From NCBI GenBank assembly GCA_016927815.1, contig JAFGLY010000092.1, positions 1 through 37,859 on the forward strand: a stretch of 37,859 nucleotides of DNA. Reading direction: 5' to 3'. The stretch comes from Deltaproteobacteria bacterium. GTDB taxonomy: Bacteria; Myxococcota_A; UBA796; JAFGLY01. Positions 1-8,472 of this stretch are shown in pieces. The position numbers and the translations under genes are program-made. The notes below the pieces were generated by a model that searched no databases, was not told the origin of the DNA, and saw only the letters and a list, made by a program, of their open reading frames with translations. Every line of letters begins with the position of its first letter. The stretch's first letter is position 1.

Positions 1-90
1 CCGGTGGCCATGGAGCCCCAGCTCCGCTTCGCCATCCGTGAGGGCGGCCGGACCGTCGGCGCCGGCGTCGTCGCAGAGATCCTGGACTAG
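1..90 (+). CDS. tuf: Elongation factor Tu, C-terminal end (partial)
   Basis: The first 29 codons in frame 1, ending in TAG at 88-90, encode the C-terminal barrel end of EF-Tu, including MEPQLRFAIREGG and the final GAGVVAEILD-like strand. EF-Tu delivers aminoacyl-tRNA to the ribosome as a GTP complex. The gene is cut by the window edge. It lies 18 bp upstream of rpsJ, the usual link between the str and S10 operons, so the two are probably co-transcribed. Confidence is high because this tail is nearly invariant in bacteria. Confidence 0.93.
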   Translation, partial: PVAMEPQLRFAIREGGRTVGAGVVAEILD

Positions 91-108
91 TTCTCGAGGG
101 AGATCTTC

Positions 109-423
109 ATGGCCAGTACCCACAAGATCCGCATCCGCCTGCGTGCGTACGATCACAAGCTCCTGGATCGGAGCGCCCGGGAGATCGTGGAGACCGCTCG
201 CAGGACCGGCGTCGAGATTCGCGGGCCCTTCCCGCTTCCCACGACCATCAGTCGATGGACGGTCCTGCGTGGCCCGCACGTGGACAAGAAGAGCCGGGAG
301 CAGTTCGAGCGGCGCACGCACCATCGCCTGCTCGACATCCTCCACCCGAACCAGCAGACGGTGGACTCCCTCATGAAACTCGACCTCTCGGCGGGCGTGC
401 ACGTCGAGATCAAGCTGTCCTGA
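109..423 (+). CDS. rpsJ: 30S ribosomal protein S10
   Basis: This 104-residue protein has the normal S10 length. It opens with the family signature [15 protein letters not shown] and carries the conserved loop GPFPLPT and the [15 protein letters not shown] segment. S10 sits in the 30S head and also acts with NusB in transcription antitermination. The ATG follows a GGGAGA sequence by about 8 nt. It is first in the S10 operon proper. The next gene is rplD rather than rplC, which is unusual (see findings). Confidence 0.97.
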   Translation: MASTHKIRIRLRAYDHKLLDRSAREIVETARRTGVEIRGPFPLPTTISRWTVLRGPHVDKKSREQFERRTHHRLLDILHPNQQTVDSLMKLDLSAGVHVEIKLS

Positions 424-443
424 CGCTGGAAAGGAGGCCCCCC

Positions 444-1067
444 TTGCCTGTCGTAGAGGTCTACAACCAGCGTCGTGAACCGGTGTCCAGGGTGGACCTG
501 GATCCGACCGTGTTCGCAGTCGAGGTCAAGGAGCACCTGTTCCACCTCCTGGTCCGGTACCAGCTCGCCCGGCGCCGTGCGGGCACGCACGACGTGAAGG
601 AGCGCAGCGAAGTCTCGGGCGGGGGCAAGAAGCCGTGGCGGCAGAAGGGCTCCGGACGCGCCCGCCAGGGCACCACCCGCGCCGTGCAGTGGCGGGGCGG
701 GGGCGTCGTCCACGGGCCGACCCCACGCAGCCACGCCATCGACGTGCCCCGGAAGGTGCGGCGCGCTGCGCTCTGCGCCGCGCTGACCCGCCGCGTCGAG
801 GACGGCACCCTGTGGGTGCTCGACCAGATCACCCTGGACGAGATCAAGACCCGGAAGTTCCAGGAGATCGTCGACGCCTTCGCCTGGGACAAGGTTCTCC
901 TCGTCCTGCCCCAGAAGGACGAAGCCGTCCTGCGCGCTGCCCGGAACATCCCCGGCGTGGCGGTCCTACCGGTCGAAGGTCTGAACGTCTACGACGTCCT
1001 GCGCCACCGGCACCTGGCTCTGCTGGCCGATGCCGTGCCGCGCATCGTCGAGCGGCTGGGGAGGTAG
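444..1067 (+). CDS. rplD: 50S ribosomal protein L4
   Basis: This is a 207-residue protein of usual L4 length. It has the long-loop signature GGGKKPWRQKGSGRAR and the C-terminal block ending near NVYDVLRHRHLAL. L4 binds 23S rRNA and lines the exit tunnel; in enterobacteria it also represses the S10 operon. The start is a TTG at 444, chosen because a perfect AAAGGAGG lies at 430-437 and because PVVEVYNQ matches the L4 N-terminus. The frame stays open upstream into rpsJ, but that part is antisense to no known family and overlaps S10. L3 would normally be encoded between rpsJ and this gene. Confidence 0.95.
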   Translation: MPVVEVYNQRREPVSRVDLDPTVFAVEVKEHLFHLLVRYQLARRRAGTHDVKERSEVSGGGKKPWRQKGSGRARQGTTRAVQWRGGGVVHGPTPRSHAIDVPRKVRRAALCAALTRRVEDGTLWVLDQITLDEIKTRKFQEIVDAFAWDKVLLVLPQKDEAVLRAARNIPGVAVLPVEGLNVYDVLRHRHLALLADAVPRIVERLGR

Positions 1068-1069
1068 CC

Positions 1070-1360
1070 ATGGTCGAGCTCCGAGATGTCGTCCTCCGCC
1101 CCCTCATCACAGAGAAGAGCGCCCGGGCCCGGGCCAACGAGAACACCTACGTGTTCGAGGTCGGACTCGATGCCAACAAGCACCAGATCAAGGACGCGAT
1201 CGAACGCCTCTTCGGGGTTCGCGTCACGGGCGTCCGGACCGTGAGGGTGCGCGGCAAGGTCAAGCGCTTCGGCCGCTGGTACGGCAAGCGCTCCAACTGG
1301 AAGAAGGCCTACGTCCAACTCGCGGAAGGGAACAGCATCGACTTCCGCGATGGCACCTGA
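1070..1360 (+). CDS. rplW: 50S ribosomal protein L23
   Basis: The 96-residue product starts LRDVVLRPLITEKS, the typical L23 opening. It has the internal VFEVGLDANKHQIKDAIE helix and the basic GKVKRFGRWYGKRSNWKKA loop. L23 lies at the exit of the peptide tunnel and is the docking site for trigger factor and SRP. The ATG at 1070 lies 2 nt after the rplD stop and is preceded by GGGGAGG inside the end of rplD, so translation is probably coupled. Confidence 0.97.
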   Translation: MVELRDVVLRPLITEKSARARANENTYVFEVGLDANKHQIKDAIERLFGVRVTGVRTVRVRGKVKRFGRWYGKRSNWKKAYVQLAEGNSIDFRDGT

Positions 1361-1372
1361 TCGGAGGACGGA

Positions 1373-2197
1373 ATGCCGATCAAGAAGTTCAAGCCGATCA
1401 CGCCCGGACGCCGGTTCATGAGTGTCTCGGACTTCTCCGAGATCACCAGGGACAAGCCGGAGAAGTCGCTCGTGGTCCCCGTGAAGCGGACCGGTGGCCG
1501 CAACAACGCCGGCCGGATCACCTCCCGGCACCGCGGCGGCGGGCATGCCCGCAGGTACCGTCTCGTGGACTTCCTGCGCGACAAGCTCGAGGTCCCGGGC
1601 AAGGTGGCGGCCATCGAGTACGATCCGAACCGCTCTGCCCGCATCGCCCTCATCCACTTCTCCGACGGGGAGAAGCGCTACATCCTGGCTCCTGCGGGCC
1701 TTGCCATGGGCGACGTCGTCGTGACGAGCGATCATGCCGACATCCGGCCCGGCAACGCGATGAGCCTGTCGGTGGTCCCGCTGGGCACGGCGGTCCACGC
1801 GGTGGAGCTCCAGGCGGGCCGTGGTGCCCGGATGTGCCGTTCCGCCGGAACCTTCGCCCAGGTCATGGCCAAGGAGGGCGACTACGTCCTGCTTCGCCTC
1901 CCCTCGGGGGAGCTGCGCAAGGTGCGGCGGGAGTGCCGAGCGGTCATCGGGCAGGTCGGCAACAGCGAGCACGAGAACCAGGTGATCGGCAAGGCCGGGC
2001 GCTCCCGCTGGCTCGGCCAGCGGCCGCAGTCGCGAGGAACCGCCATGAACCCCATCGATCACCCCCATGGAGGCGGTGAGGGTCGGACCAAGGGCGGCCG
2101 GCACCCGGTCACGCCGTGGGGCAAGCCCACCAAGGGCTACAAGACTCGAAACCGCCGGAAGCCCTCCGGCCGCTTCATCGTGAAGCGGCGCACGTAG
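1373..2197 (+). CDS. rplB: 50S ribosomal protein L2
   Basis: This 274-residue protein has the full L2 length. The N-terminal region has [14 protein letters not shown]. The OB-fold and SH3-like core contains [16 protein letters not shown] and [12 protein letters not shown]. The C-terminal DHPHGGGEG segment at about residues 229-237 lies near the peptidyl-transferase centre. L2 is a primary 23S rRNA binder needed for subunit association. The ATG follows GGAGG by 5 nt, 12 nt after rplW. Nothing is abnormal. Confidence 0.98.
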   Translation: MPIKKFKPITPGRRFMSVSDFSEITRDKPEKSLVVPVKRTGGRNNAGRITSRHRGGGHARRYRLVDFLRDKLEVPGKVAAIEYDPNRSARIALIHFSDGEKRYILAPAGLAMGDVVVTSDHADIRPGNAMSLSVVPLGTAVHAVELQAGRGARMCRSAGTFAQVMAKEGDYVLLRLPSGELRKVRRECRAVIGQVGNSEHENQVIGKAGRSRWLGQRPQSRGTAMNPIDHPHGGGEGRTKGGRHPVTPWGKPTKGYKTRNRRKPSGRFIVKRRT

Positions 2198-2216
2198 GAA
2201 CGGGGAAGGAGGAAGC

Positions 2217-2498
2217 ATGTCTCGTTCCCTCAAGAAGGGACCCTTCGTGGACCATCACGTCGTCGAGAAGGTGACCCTGGCCATCCAGGGCGGCGGGAGC
2301 CGGTCCATCAAGACCTGGTCGCGCCGGTCCACCATCCTGCCGGACTTCATCGGCTTGACCTTCCTCGTCCACAACGGGCGCAAGTTCGTCCCGGTGTACG
2401 TCACCGAGAACATGGTCGGGCACAAGCTCGGGGAGTTCGCCCCGACCCGATCGTTCTTCGGGCATGCCGCGGATCGCAAGACCAAGGCCACCAAGTAG
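2217..2498 (+). CDS. rpsS: 30S ribosomal protein S19
   Basis: This 93-residue protein begins [15 protein letters not shown], the S19 signature, and contains [19 protein letters not shown] and the C-terminal block with [14 protein letters not shown]19 sits in the 30S head next to S13 and contacts the A-site finger. A GGAAGGAGG element precedes the ATG by 5 nt. It keeps its usual place between rplB and rplV. Confidence 0.98.
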   Translation: MSRSLKKGPFVDHHVVEKVTLAIQGGGSRSIKTWSRRSTILPDFIGLTFLVHNGRKFVPVYVTENMVGHKLGEFAPTRSFFGHAADRKTKATK

Positions 2499-2507
2499 GA
2501 CCCGACC

Positions 2508-2864
2508 ATGATCGCCAAGGCCACCCTTCGGAAAGTTCGGGTTTCCCCCCGCAAGGCCCGTCTCGTCGCCGATCTCGTCCGGGGCATGGACGTGGACCAG
2601 GCGCTCGAGGTGCTGACCTTCACCCGCAAGAAGTCCGCTCCCCTGATCAAGAAGCTCCTGGAGTCCGCCATCGCGAACGCCGAGCAGGTGGGAGAGAGAG
2701 GAGACGAGGCGGTGAACATCGACAAGCTGTACATCCAGTCCGTGACCGTGGACGGCGGACCCACCCAGCGGCGGTTCCGGCCGCGCGCTCTGGGACGTGC
2801 CACCAAGGTGATCAAGCGGACGAGCCACATCACGCTGGTGCTCGACGAGCGCGAGGAGCGTTGA
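2508..2864 (+). CDS. rplV: 50S ribosomal protein L22
   Basis: This is a 118-residue protein. It shows the L22 N-terminal helix pattern [17 protein letters not shown], and the long beta-hairpin that reaches into the exit tunnel is represented by [19 protein letters not shown]. The ATG lies 9 nt after rpsS with a weak ribosome binding site, which suggests coupling. Length and order are normal. Confidence 0.97.
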   Translation: MIAKATLRKVRVSPRKARLVADLVRGMDVDQALEVLTFTRKKSAPLIKKLLESAIANAEQVGERGDEAVNIDKLYIQSVTVDGGPTQRRFRPRALGRATKVIKRTSHITLVLDEREER

Positions 2865-2867
2865 CCC

Positions 2868-3515
2868 ATGGGCCAAAAGGTTCATCCTCTCGGTTTCCGG
2901 CTGGGCATCACCCGGACCTGGGACTCCAAGTGGTACGCCGGCAAGGACTACCAGAGGTTTCTCCACGAGGATCTGAAGATCCGCAGGTACCTGAAGGAGA
3001 AGCTCTACCACGCAGGGATCAGCCGGATCACCATCGAGCGCGCCGCGAACAAGGCCAAGGTGTTCGTGCACGCGGCCAAGCCCGGCATCATCATCGGGAA
3101 GCGGGCGGCGGGCCTCGACGCGCTGCGTGCCGACCTTCAGAAGCTCACGAGCACGGAGATCTTCCTCAACATCATCGAGGTCCGGAAGGTCGAGATCGAG
3201 AGCCAGCTCGTGGCCGAGAACATCGCGGCCCAGCTCGAGAAGCGCGTCTCGTTCCGCCGGGCGCTCAAGAAGGCGATCACCCAGGCCCGCAAGGCCGGAG
3301 CCCAGGGCGTCAAGGTCATGTGCGCCGGCCGGCTGGGAGGCGCCGAGATGTCGAGGACCGAGTGGTACCGCGAAGGTCGGGTCCCCCTGCACACCCTTCG
3401 CGCCGACATCGACTACGGCTACGCCATCGCCCGCACCACCTACGGGGTCATCGGCGTGAAGGTGTGGGTGTTCAAGGGCGAGATCCTTCCGGGCGACGAA
3501 GGGCCGTCCCAGTAG
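2868..3515 (+). CDS. rpsC: 30S ribosomal protein S3
   Basis: This 215-residue protein starts [14 protein letters not shown]. Its KH domain contains the GxxG-type segment [12 protein letters not shown] at about residues 66-77. The C-terminal domain has [20 protein letters not shown] and ends with the [16 protein letters not shown] strand. S3 forms part of the mRNA entry channel helicase. The gap from rplV is 3 nt. The acidic tail after GEILPG is short. Confidence 0.98.
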   Translation: MGQKVHPLGFRLGITRTWDSKWYAGKDYQRFLHEDLKIRRYLKEKLYHAGISRITIERAANKAKVFVHAAKPGIIIGKRAAGLDALRADLQKLTSTEIFLNIIEVRKVEIESQLVAENIAAQLEKRVSFRRALKKAITQARKAGAQGVKVMCAGRLGGAEMSRTEWYREGRVPLHTLRADIDYGYAIARTTYGVIGVKVWVFKGEILPGDEGPSQ

Positions 3516-3535
3516 CCTGAATCTGGAGCGAAACA

Positions 3536-3955
3536 ATGCTTTCCCCAAAGCGAACCAAGTACCGGAAGGCCCAGAAGGGCCGGATGCGGGGCGTGGCCCG
3601 CAGGGGGTGCGAGGTCTCCTTCGGAGGCTTCGCGCTCCAGGCGACCTCCTGCGGGTGGGTCACGGCCCGCCAGATCGAGGCGGCCCGCGTGGCGCTCACG
3701 CGTCACGTGAAGCGCGGCGGCCAGGTCTGGATCCGCGTCTTCCCGGACAAGCCCATTTCCAAGAAGCCCGCCGAGACCCGCATGGGCAAGGGCAAGGGCA
3801 ACCCCGAGGAGTGGGTGGCGGTCGTCCGGCCTGGAAAGGTCCTCTACGAGATCGCGGGCGTGGAAGAGGACGTGGCCCGGGAGGCGTTCCGGCTCGCCGG
3901 CCACAAGCTGCCGATCCGCACGCGGTTCCTCAAGAAGGAGGAGGTGCTGGGATGA
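3536..3955 (+). CDS. rplP: 50S ribosomal protein L16
   Basis: This 139-residue protein starts [19 protein letters not shown]. It contains [22 protein letters not shown] and the loop with [15 protein letters not shown], all typical of L16. L16 lies near the A-site and binds 5S/23S rRNA. The ATG is preceded by TGGAGCG. Its TGA overlaps the ATG of rpmC (ATGA), so the two are translationally coupled. Confidence 0.98.
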   Translation: MLSPKRTKYRKAQKGRMRGVARRGCEVSFGGFALQATSCGWVTARQIEAARVALTRHVKRGGQVWIRVFPDKPISKKPAETRMGKGKGNPEEWVAVVRPGKVLYEIAGVEEDVAREAFRLAGHKLPIRTRFLKKEEVLG

Positions 3956-4290
3956 AGCCCGCAGAGATCCGCGCGTTGACCGACGAGCAGCTGGTCCACG
4001 AGGAGCTCCGCATCGAGCGTCTTCTCCTCCAGGCACGGTTCCGCAAGGCCACCGGCCAGCTCGACGACACCTCCCAGGCCCGCAAGATGCGCAAGGACGT
4101 CGCCCGTCTCCGGACCGAGCAGCGATCCCGCGAGATCGCCCAGGCCCTCGACACCGACACCCTTCGCAACCGGTTCCGCGGAACCTTCGACCCCTCCGCC
4201 GACGAGGCCCGACCGGCCCGGCCGGACGAACAGGGGGCGGCCTCCGGGTTCCTGCGCAACATCGTTGACAAGATCAAGGGGAAGGATTAA
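3952..4290 (+). CDS. rpmC: 50S ribosomal protein L29 with a C-terminal extension
   Basis: The first 63 residues are a normal L29 helical hairpin: [14 protein letters not shown] at the start, then [14 protein letters not shown] and [16 protein letters not shown]29 normally ends here at about 60-70 residues and sits beside L23 at the tunnel exit. This protein runs on to 112 residues. The extra part (64-112) has a charged, proline-containing linker and an ending [15 protein letters not shown] that could form an amphipathic helix. The start is fixed by the ATGA overlap with rplP. The extension has no family that I recognise. A 217-nt gap follows before rpsQ. Confidence 0.93.
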   Translation: MKPAEIRALTDEQLVHEELRIERLLLQARFRKATGQLDDTSQARKMRKDVARLRTEQRSREIAQALDTDTLRNRFRGTFDPSADEARPARPDEQGAASGFLRNIVDKIKGKD

Positions 4291-4507
4291 AACGCCCGGC
4301 GTCGTTCGATCCCGAGCGGCGCGCCTCCTCGCGAGGCTTCCCCCAGGCTCCATTCCCCGTTCCCTGGAGTCCTGCGGCATCGTCGTGCCAGACGGTGCCT
4401 GGCCCTGCGCCACCCCCTCCGCGTCCCGGCATCGGGAGACCCGAGGGAAGCCTCGACCAGCCATCCGCTCCTCATGACGATTCCCGTGGGACCGATGTGA
4501 GAGTCCC
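4291..4507 (+). promoter_or_regulatory. Structured gap between rpmC and rpsQ, candidate regulatory RNA
   Basis: The cluster is otherwise packed, but this gap is 217 nt. The sequence shows a perfect 11-bp complement between 4332-4342 and 4445-4455. Inside it are hairpins 4348-4352/4365-4369, 4376-4379/4386-4389 and 4432-4436/4440-4444; the last abuts the outer stem, as in a multibranch junction. A competing hairpin is 4323-4327/4333-4337. I see no clear promoter. An open + frame from 4265 to 4477 crosses it but resembles nothing. The regulatory role is inference; a chance fold in GC-rich DNA or a decayed gene is possible. Confidence 0.45.
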
Positions 4508-4777
4508 ATGACCCCGGAGCAGAAGCAGAGCGGTCGTCGTACCCTGACGGGGCGCGTCGTGTCCGACAAGATGGACAAGACCGTCATCGTCGAGGTCGTC
4601 CGGCGCGTCGCGCACCGCGAGTACGGCAAGATCGTCAACCGAAGTCGGCGCTTCGCCGCCCATGATCCGGACAACGCCTGCGCGCTGGACGACGTCGTCG
4701 TCATCCAGGAGAGCCGGCCCCTGTCCCGTACCAAGCGCTGGATCGTCGTCGAGCGGCGCCCCGCGCATGGCGCCTAG
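4508..4777 (+). CDS. rpsQ: 30S ribosomal protein S17
   Basis: This 89-residue protein has the S17 core [21 protein letters not shown], followed by a [13 protein letters not shown] segment and the closing block with [14 protein letters not shown]17 is a primary 16S rRNA binder and an early assembly factor. The ATG at 4508 has only a modest GAGAG upstream and follows an unusually long leader after rpmC, so expression may be set separately from the upstream genes. Confidence 0.97.
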   Translation: MTPEQKQSGRRTLTGRVVSDKMDKTVIVEVVRRVAHREYGKIVNRSRRFAAHDPDNACALDDVVVIQESRPLSRTKRWIVVERRPAHGA

Positions 4778-4798
4778 CGGCGGCTCGAGGGAGGTCCC

Positions 4799-5167
4799 AT
4801 GATCCAGATGCAGACCGTCCTGGACGCCGCCGACAACTCCGGCGCCCAGAAGCTCCAGTGCATCAAGGTGCTCGGAGGCAGCAAGCGGAAGTACGCCTCC
4901 GTCGGAGACATCATCGTCGTCAGCGTCAAGGAGGCCACCCCCCACGGCAAGGTCAAGAAGGGGGACGTCGTGAAGGCGGTCGTCGTACGCACGGCCAAGG
5001 AGATCCGGCGCCGTGACGGCACCTACATCCGGTTCGACACCAACTCGGCGGTTCTCATCAACGCCCAGGGGGAGCCGATCGGCACGCGCATCTTCGGCCC
5101 GGTCGCGAGAGAACTCCGCAACCGCAGGTTCATGAAGATCGTCTCCCTCGCCCCAGAGGTCCTCTAG
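4799..5167 (+). CDS. rplN: 50S ribosomal protein L14
   Basis: This 122-residue protein of exact family length starts [16 protein letters not shown]. It carries the L14 core (residues near 18-45) and the motif [10 protein letters not shown], and ends [17 protein letters not shown]14 forms bridge B8 to the 30S subunit and is the docking site of the silencing factor RsfS. GAGGGAGG precedes the ATG by 5 nt. It is the first gene of the classical spc set. Confidence 0.98.
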   Translation: MIQMQTVLDAADNSGAQKLQCIKVLGGSKRKYASVGDIIVVSVKEATPHGKVKKGDVVKAVVVRTAKEIRRRDGTYIRFDTNSAVLINAQGEPIGTRIFGPVARELRNRRFMKIVSLAPEVL

Positions 5168-5184
5168 GCCAGGCCGGAGCGCCC

Positions 5185-5526
5185 ATGTCCAGCAAGCCCA
5201 AGTACAAGATCCGAAAGGACGACGTCGTCGTCGTGGTGGCCGGAGCCCAGAAGGGGCGGACCGGTCGCGTGGTGCGCCTGCTTCCCGAGAAAGGGAAGGT
5301 CGTGGTGGAGGGCGTCCACATGGTGCGGCGGCACGTCCGGGGCACGCCCGAGCAGCCGGGTCGTATCCTGGAGAAGGAAGCCCCCATCGCCATCTCCAAC
5401 GTGGCTTTGTGGAACGCCGAGACCAAGACCCGCGTGAAGCCCGCCTGGCGTATCCAGGAGGACGGGACCCGCGTGCGGGTGGACCGCCGGACCGGCGAGC
5501 CCGTCGCCCGGCCGTCCAAGGCCTAG
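5185..5526 (+). CDS. rplX: 50S ribosomal protein L24
   Basis: This 113-residue protein has the KOW motif [17 protein letters not shown] near its N-terminus, the typical [14 protein letters not shown] stretch, and the conserved [15 protein letters not shown] block. L24 is an assembly initiator binding the 5' end of 23S rRNA. Its length is slightly above the usual 100-105 residues because of the tail. The spacing from rplN is 17 nt. Confidence 0.96.
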   Translation: MSSKPKYKIRKDDVVVVVAGAQKGRTGRVVRLLPEKGKVVVEGVHMVRRHVRGTPEQPGRILEKEAPIAISNVALWNAETKTRVKPAWRIQEDGTRVRVDRRTGEPVARPSKA

Positions 5527-5537
5527 AGGAGTCCGAG

Positions 5538-6080
5538 ATGCGTGCACGTCTTCGGAAGCGCTACCAGGAGCAGGTCATCCCCGCCCTTCGCGCCGAGCAT
5601 GGATACGCCAACCCCATGCAGGTCCCCCGCCTCGAGAAGATCGTGGTGAACACCTCTTTGAAGGAGGCGATCCACAATGTCAAGATCCTCGAGAACGCCG
5701 CGGACGAACTCGCTCGCATCACCGGCCAGAAGGCCGTGATCCGGCGTGCCCGGAAGTCCATCGCGAACTTCAAGCTCCGCGAGGGGATGCCCGTGGGCGC
5801 CAAGGTCACGCTCCGGGGGGACCGGATGTGGGAGTTCCTGGATCGCCTCATCTCGGTGGCGATTCCACGGATCCGCGACTTTCGGGGCCTGAACCCCAAG
5901 GCGTTCGACGGCCGGGGAACCTTCTCGTTCGGGCTGTCGGAGCAGATCATCTTTCCGGAGATCGACTACGACAAGGTCGAGCGCATCACCGGGATGAACG
6001 TCACCATCGTCACGACGGCGAGGACCGATCCCGAAGCGCGGTCCCTGCTGAAGAAACTGGGCATGCCCTTCCGCGACTAG
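5538..6080 (+). CDS. rplE: 50S ribosomal protein L5
   Basis: This 180-residue protein starts [17 protein letters not shown] and has [14 protein letters not shown] near its start, the classic L5 pattern. [19 protein letters not shown] follows, then [17 protein letters not shown] near the end. L5 binds 5S rRNA in the central protuberance. The ATG at 5538 follows GAGGAG by about 8 nt; the frame is open further upstream inside rplX but without homology. Confidence 0.97.
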   Translation: MRARLRKRYQEQVIPALRAEHGYANPMQVPRLEKIVVNTSLKEAIHNVKILENAADELARITGQKAVIRRARKSIANFKLREGMPVGAKVTLRGDRMWEFLDRLISVAIPRIRDFRGLNPKAFDGRGTFSFGLSEQIIFPEIDYDKVERITGMNVTIVTTARTDPEARSLLKKLGMPFRD

Positions 6081-6089
6081 GAGCGCACC

Positions 6090-6278
6090 GTGGCCAAGAA
6101 GTCCATCCGCATCAAGGCGGCCCGAAAGAACAATACGTTCAAGGTCCGGAACTACAACCGATGCCCCATCTGCGGGAGGCCTCGGGCCTACCTGCGCAAG
6201 TTCGACATGTGCCGCATCTGCTTCCGGAACCTCGCCCACGAAGGCCAGATCCCTGGCGTCGTGAAGGCGTCCTGGTAG
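6090..6278 (+). CDS. rpsN: 30S ribosomal protein S14, zinc-binding type
   Basis: This 62-residue S14 is the short type-Z form. It has two CxxC knuckles, C25-PI-C28 and C41-RI-C44, consistent with one bound zinc, and ends [11 protein letters not shown]. The long zinc-free form used by many proteobacteria is about 100 residues. It starts with GTG at 6090, nine nt after rplE, with GGAG upstream. It helps assemble the 30S head. Confidence 0.96.
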   Translation: MAKKSIRIKAARKNNTFKVRNYNRCPICGRPRAYLRKFDMCRICFRNLAHEGQIPGVVKASW

Positions 6279-6313
6279 CCGGCGAAGAAGGGCGACCCTC
6301 AAGGAGACCAGAC

Positions 6314-6712
6314 ATGTCGATGACCGACCCCGTCGCCGACCTGCTCACGCGGATCCGGAATGCCAGCCACGCGGGCCACGAGTCCGTGAGCATCCCCTGT
6401 TCCCGCCTGAAGCTGGACATCTTGCGCCTGCTGAAGGAGGAGGGATTCATCATGTCCTTCCAGGAGCAGCACGACGGTCCACATGCCACCATCCGCGTCC
6501 AGATCCGGTACGATGCGTCCAAGAAGGGCGTCATCCGAGGCATCCAGCGGATCAGCCGGCCCAGCCGCCGCGTCTACGTCCGACGCGACCAGATCCCGTT
6601 CGTCCGGAACGGCCTGGGCCTGGCCATCCTGACCACGCCCAAGGGCGTCCTCACGGATCGTGAGGCTCGCCGTGAGGGCGTGGGCGGCGAGATCCTCTGC
6701 TACATCTGGTAG
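6314..6712 (+). CDS. rpsH: 30S ribosomal protein S8
   Basis: This 132-residue protein starts MSMTDPVADLLTRIRNA, the S8 signature, and ends with the block TDREARREGVGGEILCYIW. Two in-frame ATGs exist at 6314 and 6320; the first is chosen because AAGGAG at 6301-6306 is ideally spaced from it. S8 binds the central domain of 16S rRNA and in E. coli autoregulates the spc operon by binding mRNA near rplE. Confidence 0.97.
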   Translation: MSMTDPVADLLTRIRNASHAGHESVSIPCSRLKLDILRLLKEEGFIMSFQEQHDGPHATIRVQIRYDASKKGVIRGIQRISRPSRRVYVRRDQIPFVRNGLGLAILTTPKGVLTDREARREGVGGEILCYIW

Positions 6713-6737
6713 CGAATCGAAGGCACGGAGAGCCACC

Positions 6738-7274
6738 ATGTCCCGCATCGGAAAATTGCCGGTCGTGCTTCCAGCCGGCGTCACCGCACGGATCGAGGGA
6801 GGCCTCATCCGCGTGGTCGGGCCCAAGGGCGAGCTGACCCAGAGACTCCTCGAAGGCATCGGCCTCGACGTGGACGGGGACAGCGTCACGATCACCCGGT
6901 CCGACGATTCTCGCGGCCAGCGGGCCTTCCACGGCCTCTCGCGCGCCCTGTTCGCCAACATGGTGAAGGGCGTCTCGCAGGGGTTCCAGCGACGCCTCGA
7001 GATCCAGGGCGTCGGCTACAAGGCCGACCTCCAGGAGCACACCCTCCTCCTGACGGTCGGCTACAGCCAGCCCGTGGCGTTCGCCATCCCCCCGGACATC
7101 ACGATCCGGATGGAAGGTGGGACGAAGATCGTCGTGGAGGGGATCGACAAGCAGAAGGTCGGACTCGCCGCAGCCCGTCTGCGCGCCGTCCGGCCCCCGG
7201 ACCACTACAAGGGCAAGGGCATCCGGTACGAAGGCGAGACCGTCCGGATCAAGGCCGGCAAGTCGGCAGCCTAG
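6738..7274 (+). CDS. rplF: 50S ribosomal protein L6
   Basis: This 178-residue protein starts MSRIGKLPVVLPAGV. It has GFQRRLEIQGVGYKADLQ at about residues 83-100, and the C-terminal repeat ends in PPDHYKGKGIRYEGE, all family signatures. L6 lies near the sarcin-ricin loop. The ATG is preceded by CACGGAGAGCC. Nothing is unusual. Confidence 0.97.
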   Translation: MSRIGKLPVVLPAGVTARIEGGLIRVVGPKGELTQRLLEGIGLDVDGDSVTITRSDDSRGQRAFHGLSRALFANMVKGVSQGFQRRLEIQGVGYKADLQEHTLLLTVGYSQPVAFAIPPDITIRMEGGTKIVVEGIDKQKVGLAAARLRAVRPPDHYKGKGIRYEGETVRIKAGKSAA

Positions 7275-7284
7275 GGAGTCCACC

Positions 7285-7653
7285 ATGGCCAAGACCAATC
7301 ACGAGCTCCAGAAGCGAATGCGGAGGAAGGCCTCCATCCGCAAGAAGATCGCCGGGAGGGCCGATCGCCCCCGCCTGACCGTGTTTCGGAGCGGGAAGCA
7401 CATCTACGCCCAGATCGTGGACGACGACACAGGCCACACGCTCGTGGCCGCGAGCACGCTTTCGGCGGAGTTCCGAGCCACGGGGGCCAAGGGGAGCGAC
7501 CGGGCCGGCGCGGCCGCACTCGGAGAGTCGATCGGCCACAAGGCCCTCGAGGCGGGTATCCGCGAGGTCGTGTTCGATCGCAACGGCTACCTCTACCACG
7601 GCCGCATCCAGGCCCTCGCCGACGGTGCCCGCAAAGCGGGCCTGGCGTTCTAG
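7285..7653 (+). CDS. rplR: 50S ribosomal protein L18
   Basis: This 122-residue protein contains RPRLTVFRSGKHIYAQIVDD, then TLVAASTL, and the tail FDRNGYLYHGRIQALADGAR, which are hallmark L18 segments. L18 binds 5S rRNA together with L5. The ATG at 7285 follows GGGAG by 7 nt; the frame is open upstream inside rplF but that part is a shadow. Confidence 0.97.
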   Translation: MAKTNHELQKRMRRKASIRKKIAGRADRPRLTVFRSGKHIYAQIVDDDTGHTLVAASTLSAEFRATGAKGSDRAGAAALGESIGHKALEAGIREVVFDRNGYLYHGRIQALADGARKAGLAF

Positions 7654-7671
7654 GCATTCCAGGAGGAGCGC

Positions 7672-8238
7672 ATGCCCAGGCAGCAGAAGATCCAGACCTC
7701 CGAGGAGGACTCGGGGTTCATCGAGAAGATCCTGCACGTCAACCGCGTGGCCAAGGTCGTGAAGGGCGGACGTCGTTTCTCCTTCTCCACCCTCGTGGTG
7801 GTGGGGGACGGGGAGGGGCGCGTCGGCATCGGGCACGGCAAGGCCAACGAGGTGCCCGAGGCGATCCGCAAGGCCACGGAGCAGGCGCGCAAGAGCATGT
7901 TCGAGGTTCCTCTGGCCGGCCGGACCCTCCCTCACGTGGTGGTGGGCCACTTCGGCGCCGGGCGCGTCCTCATCCGCCCCGCGAACCCGGGCACCGGGGT
8001 CATCGCGGGGCCCGTGGTCCGGGCCATCCTCGACGCGGTGGGCGTCCACGACGCCCTGACCAAGAGCCTCGGATCCAACAACCCCTTCAACCTGAGCCGT
8101 GCGGTGGGCGATGCGCTCCACCAGCTCGAGTCGCCCGCCCAGTACGCGCTGCGGACGGGTATCGATCCGGAGAAGGTGTTCGAAACCTACCAGTTCAAGG
8201 ATCGCCTCGCCGAGAGCGGGGCGCTGCCGCGCATTTAG
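7672..8238 (+). CDS. rpsE: 30S ribosomal protein S5
   Basis: This 188-residue protein has the double-stranded-RNA-binding-like N-terminal domain, with [17 protein letters not shown] and [18 protein letters not shown] at about residues 24-63. The C-terminal half has [20 protein letters not shown]5 is part of the mRNA entry helicase and the decoding-fidelity region. CAGGAGGAGC precedes the ATG. The C-terminal tail is somewhat longer than in E. coli (166 residues). Confidence 0.97.
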   Translation: MPRQQKIQTSEEDSGFIEKILHVNRVAKVVKGGRRFSFSTLVVVGDGEGRVGIGHGKANEVPEAIRKATEQARKSMFEVPLAGRTLPHVVVGHFGAGRVLIRPANPGTGVIAGPVVRAILDAVGVHDALTKSLGSNNPFNLSRAVGDALHQLESPAQYALRTGIDPEKVFETYQFKDRLAESGALPRI

Positions 8239-8247
8239 GAGGTCGCC

Positions 8248-8472
8248 ATGACCCGGATCCAGGTCACCTTGAAGCGCAGTCTCATCGGCGAGAAGCCCCC
8301 CATCCGGAAGCAGCTCGAAGGACTGGGCTTGAGGAAGCCGAACGCCGTGCGCGTCCTCGAGAACACCCCCGCGGTCCGCGGGATGATCAAGAAGGTCCTG
8401 CACATGGTGGAGGTCGTGGAGGTCGAGACCGAAGCCAGGCCGGCCGACGCACCAGGAGTGGAACATGGCTGA
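8248..8472 (+). CDS. rpmD: 50S ribosomal protein L30
   Basis: This 74-residue protein has the L30 core: [20 protein letters not shown], then [20 protein letters not shown] and the closing [12 protein letters not shown] strand. About 14 extra residues follow the usual end near residue 60. Its last 8 nt overlap the start of rplO, suggesting coupling. It has a good AGGAGG 4 nt before the ATG. Confidence 0.95.
   Translation: MTRIQVTLKRSLIGEKPPIRKQLEGLGLRKPNAVRVLENTPAVRGMIKKVLHMVEVVEVETEARPADAPGVEHG

Noticed and set aside
4265-4477. A 70-codon + frame across the rpmC-rpsQ gap
   Set aside because: It starts inside rpmC, has no ribosome binding site and no similarity to known proteins; the gap is better explained by RNA structure.
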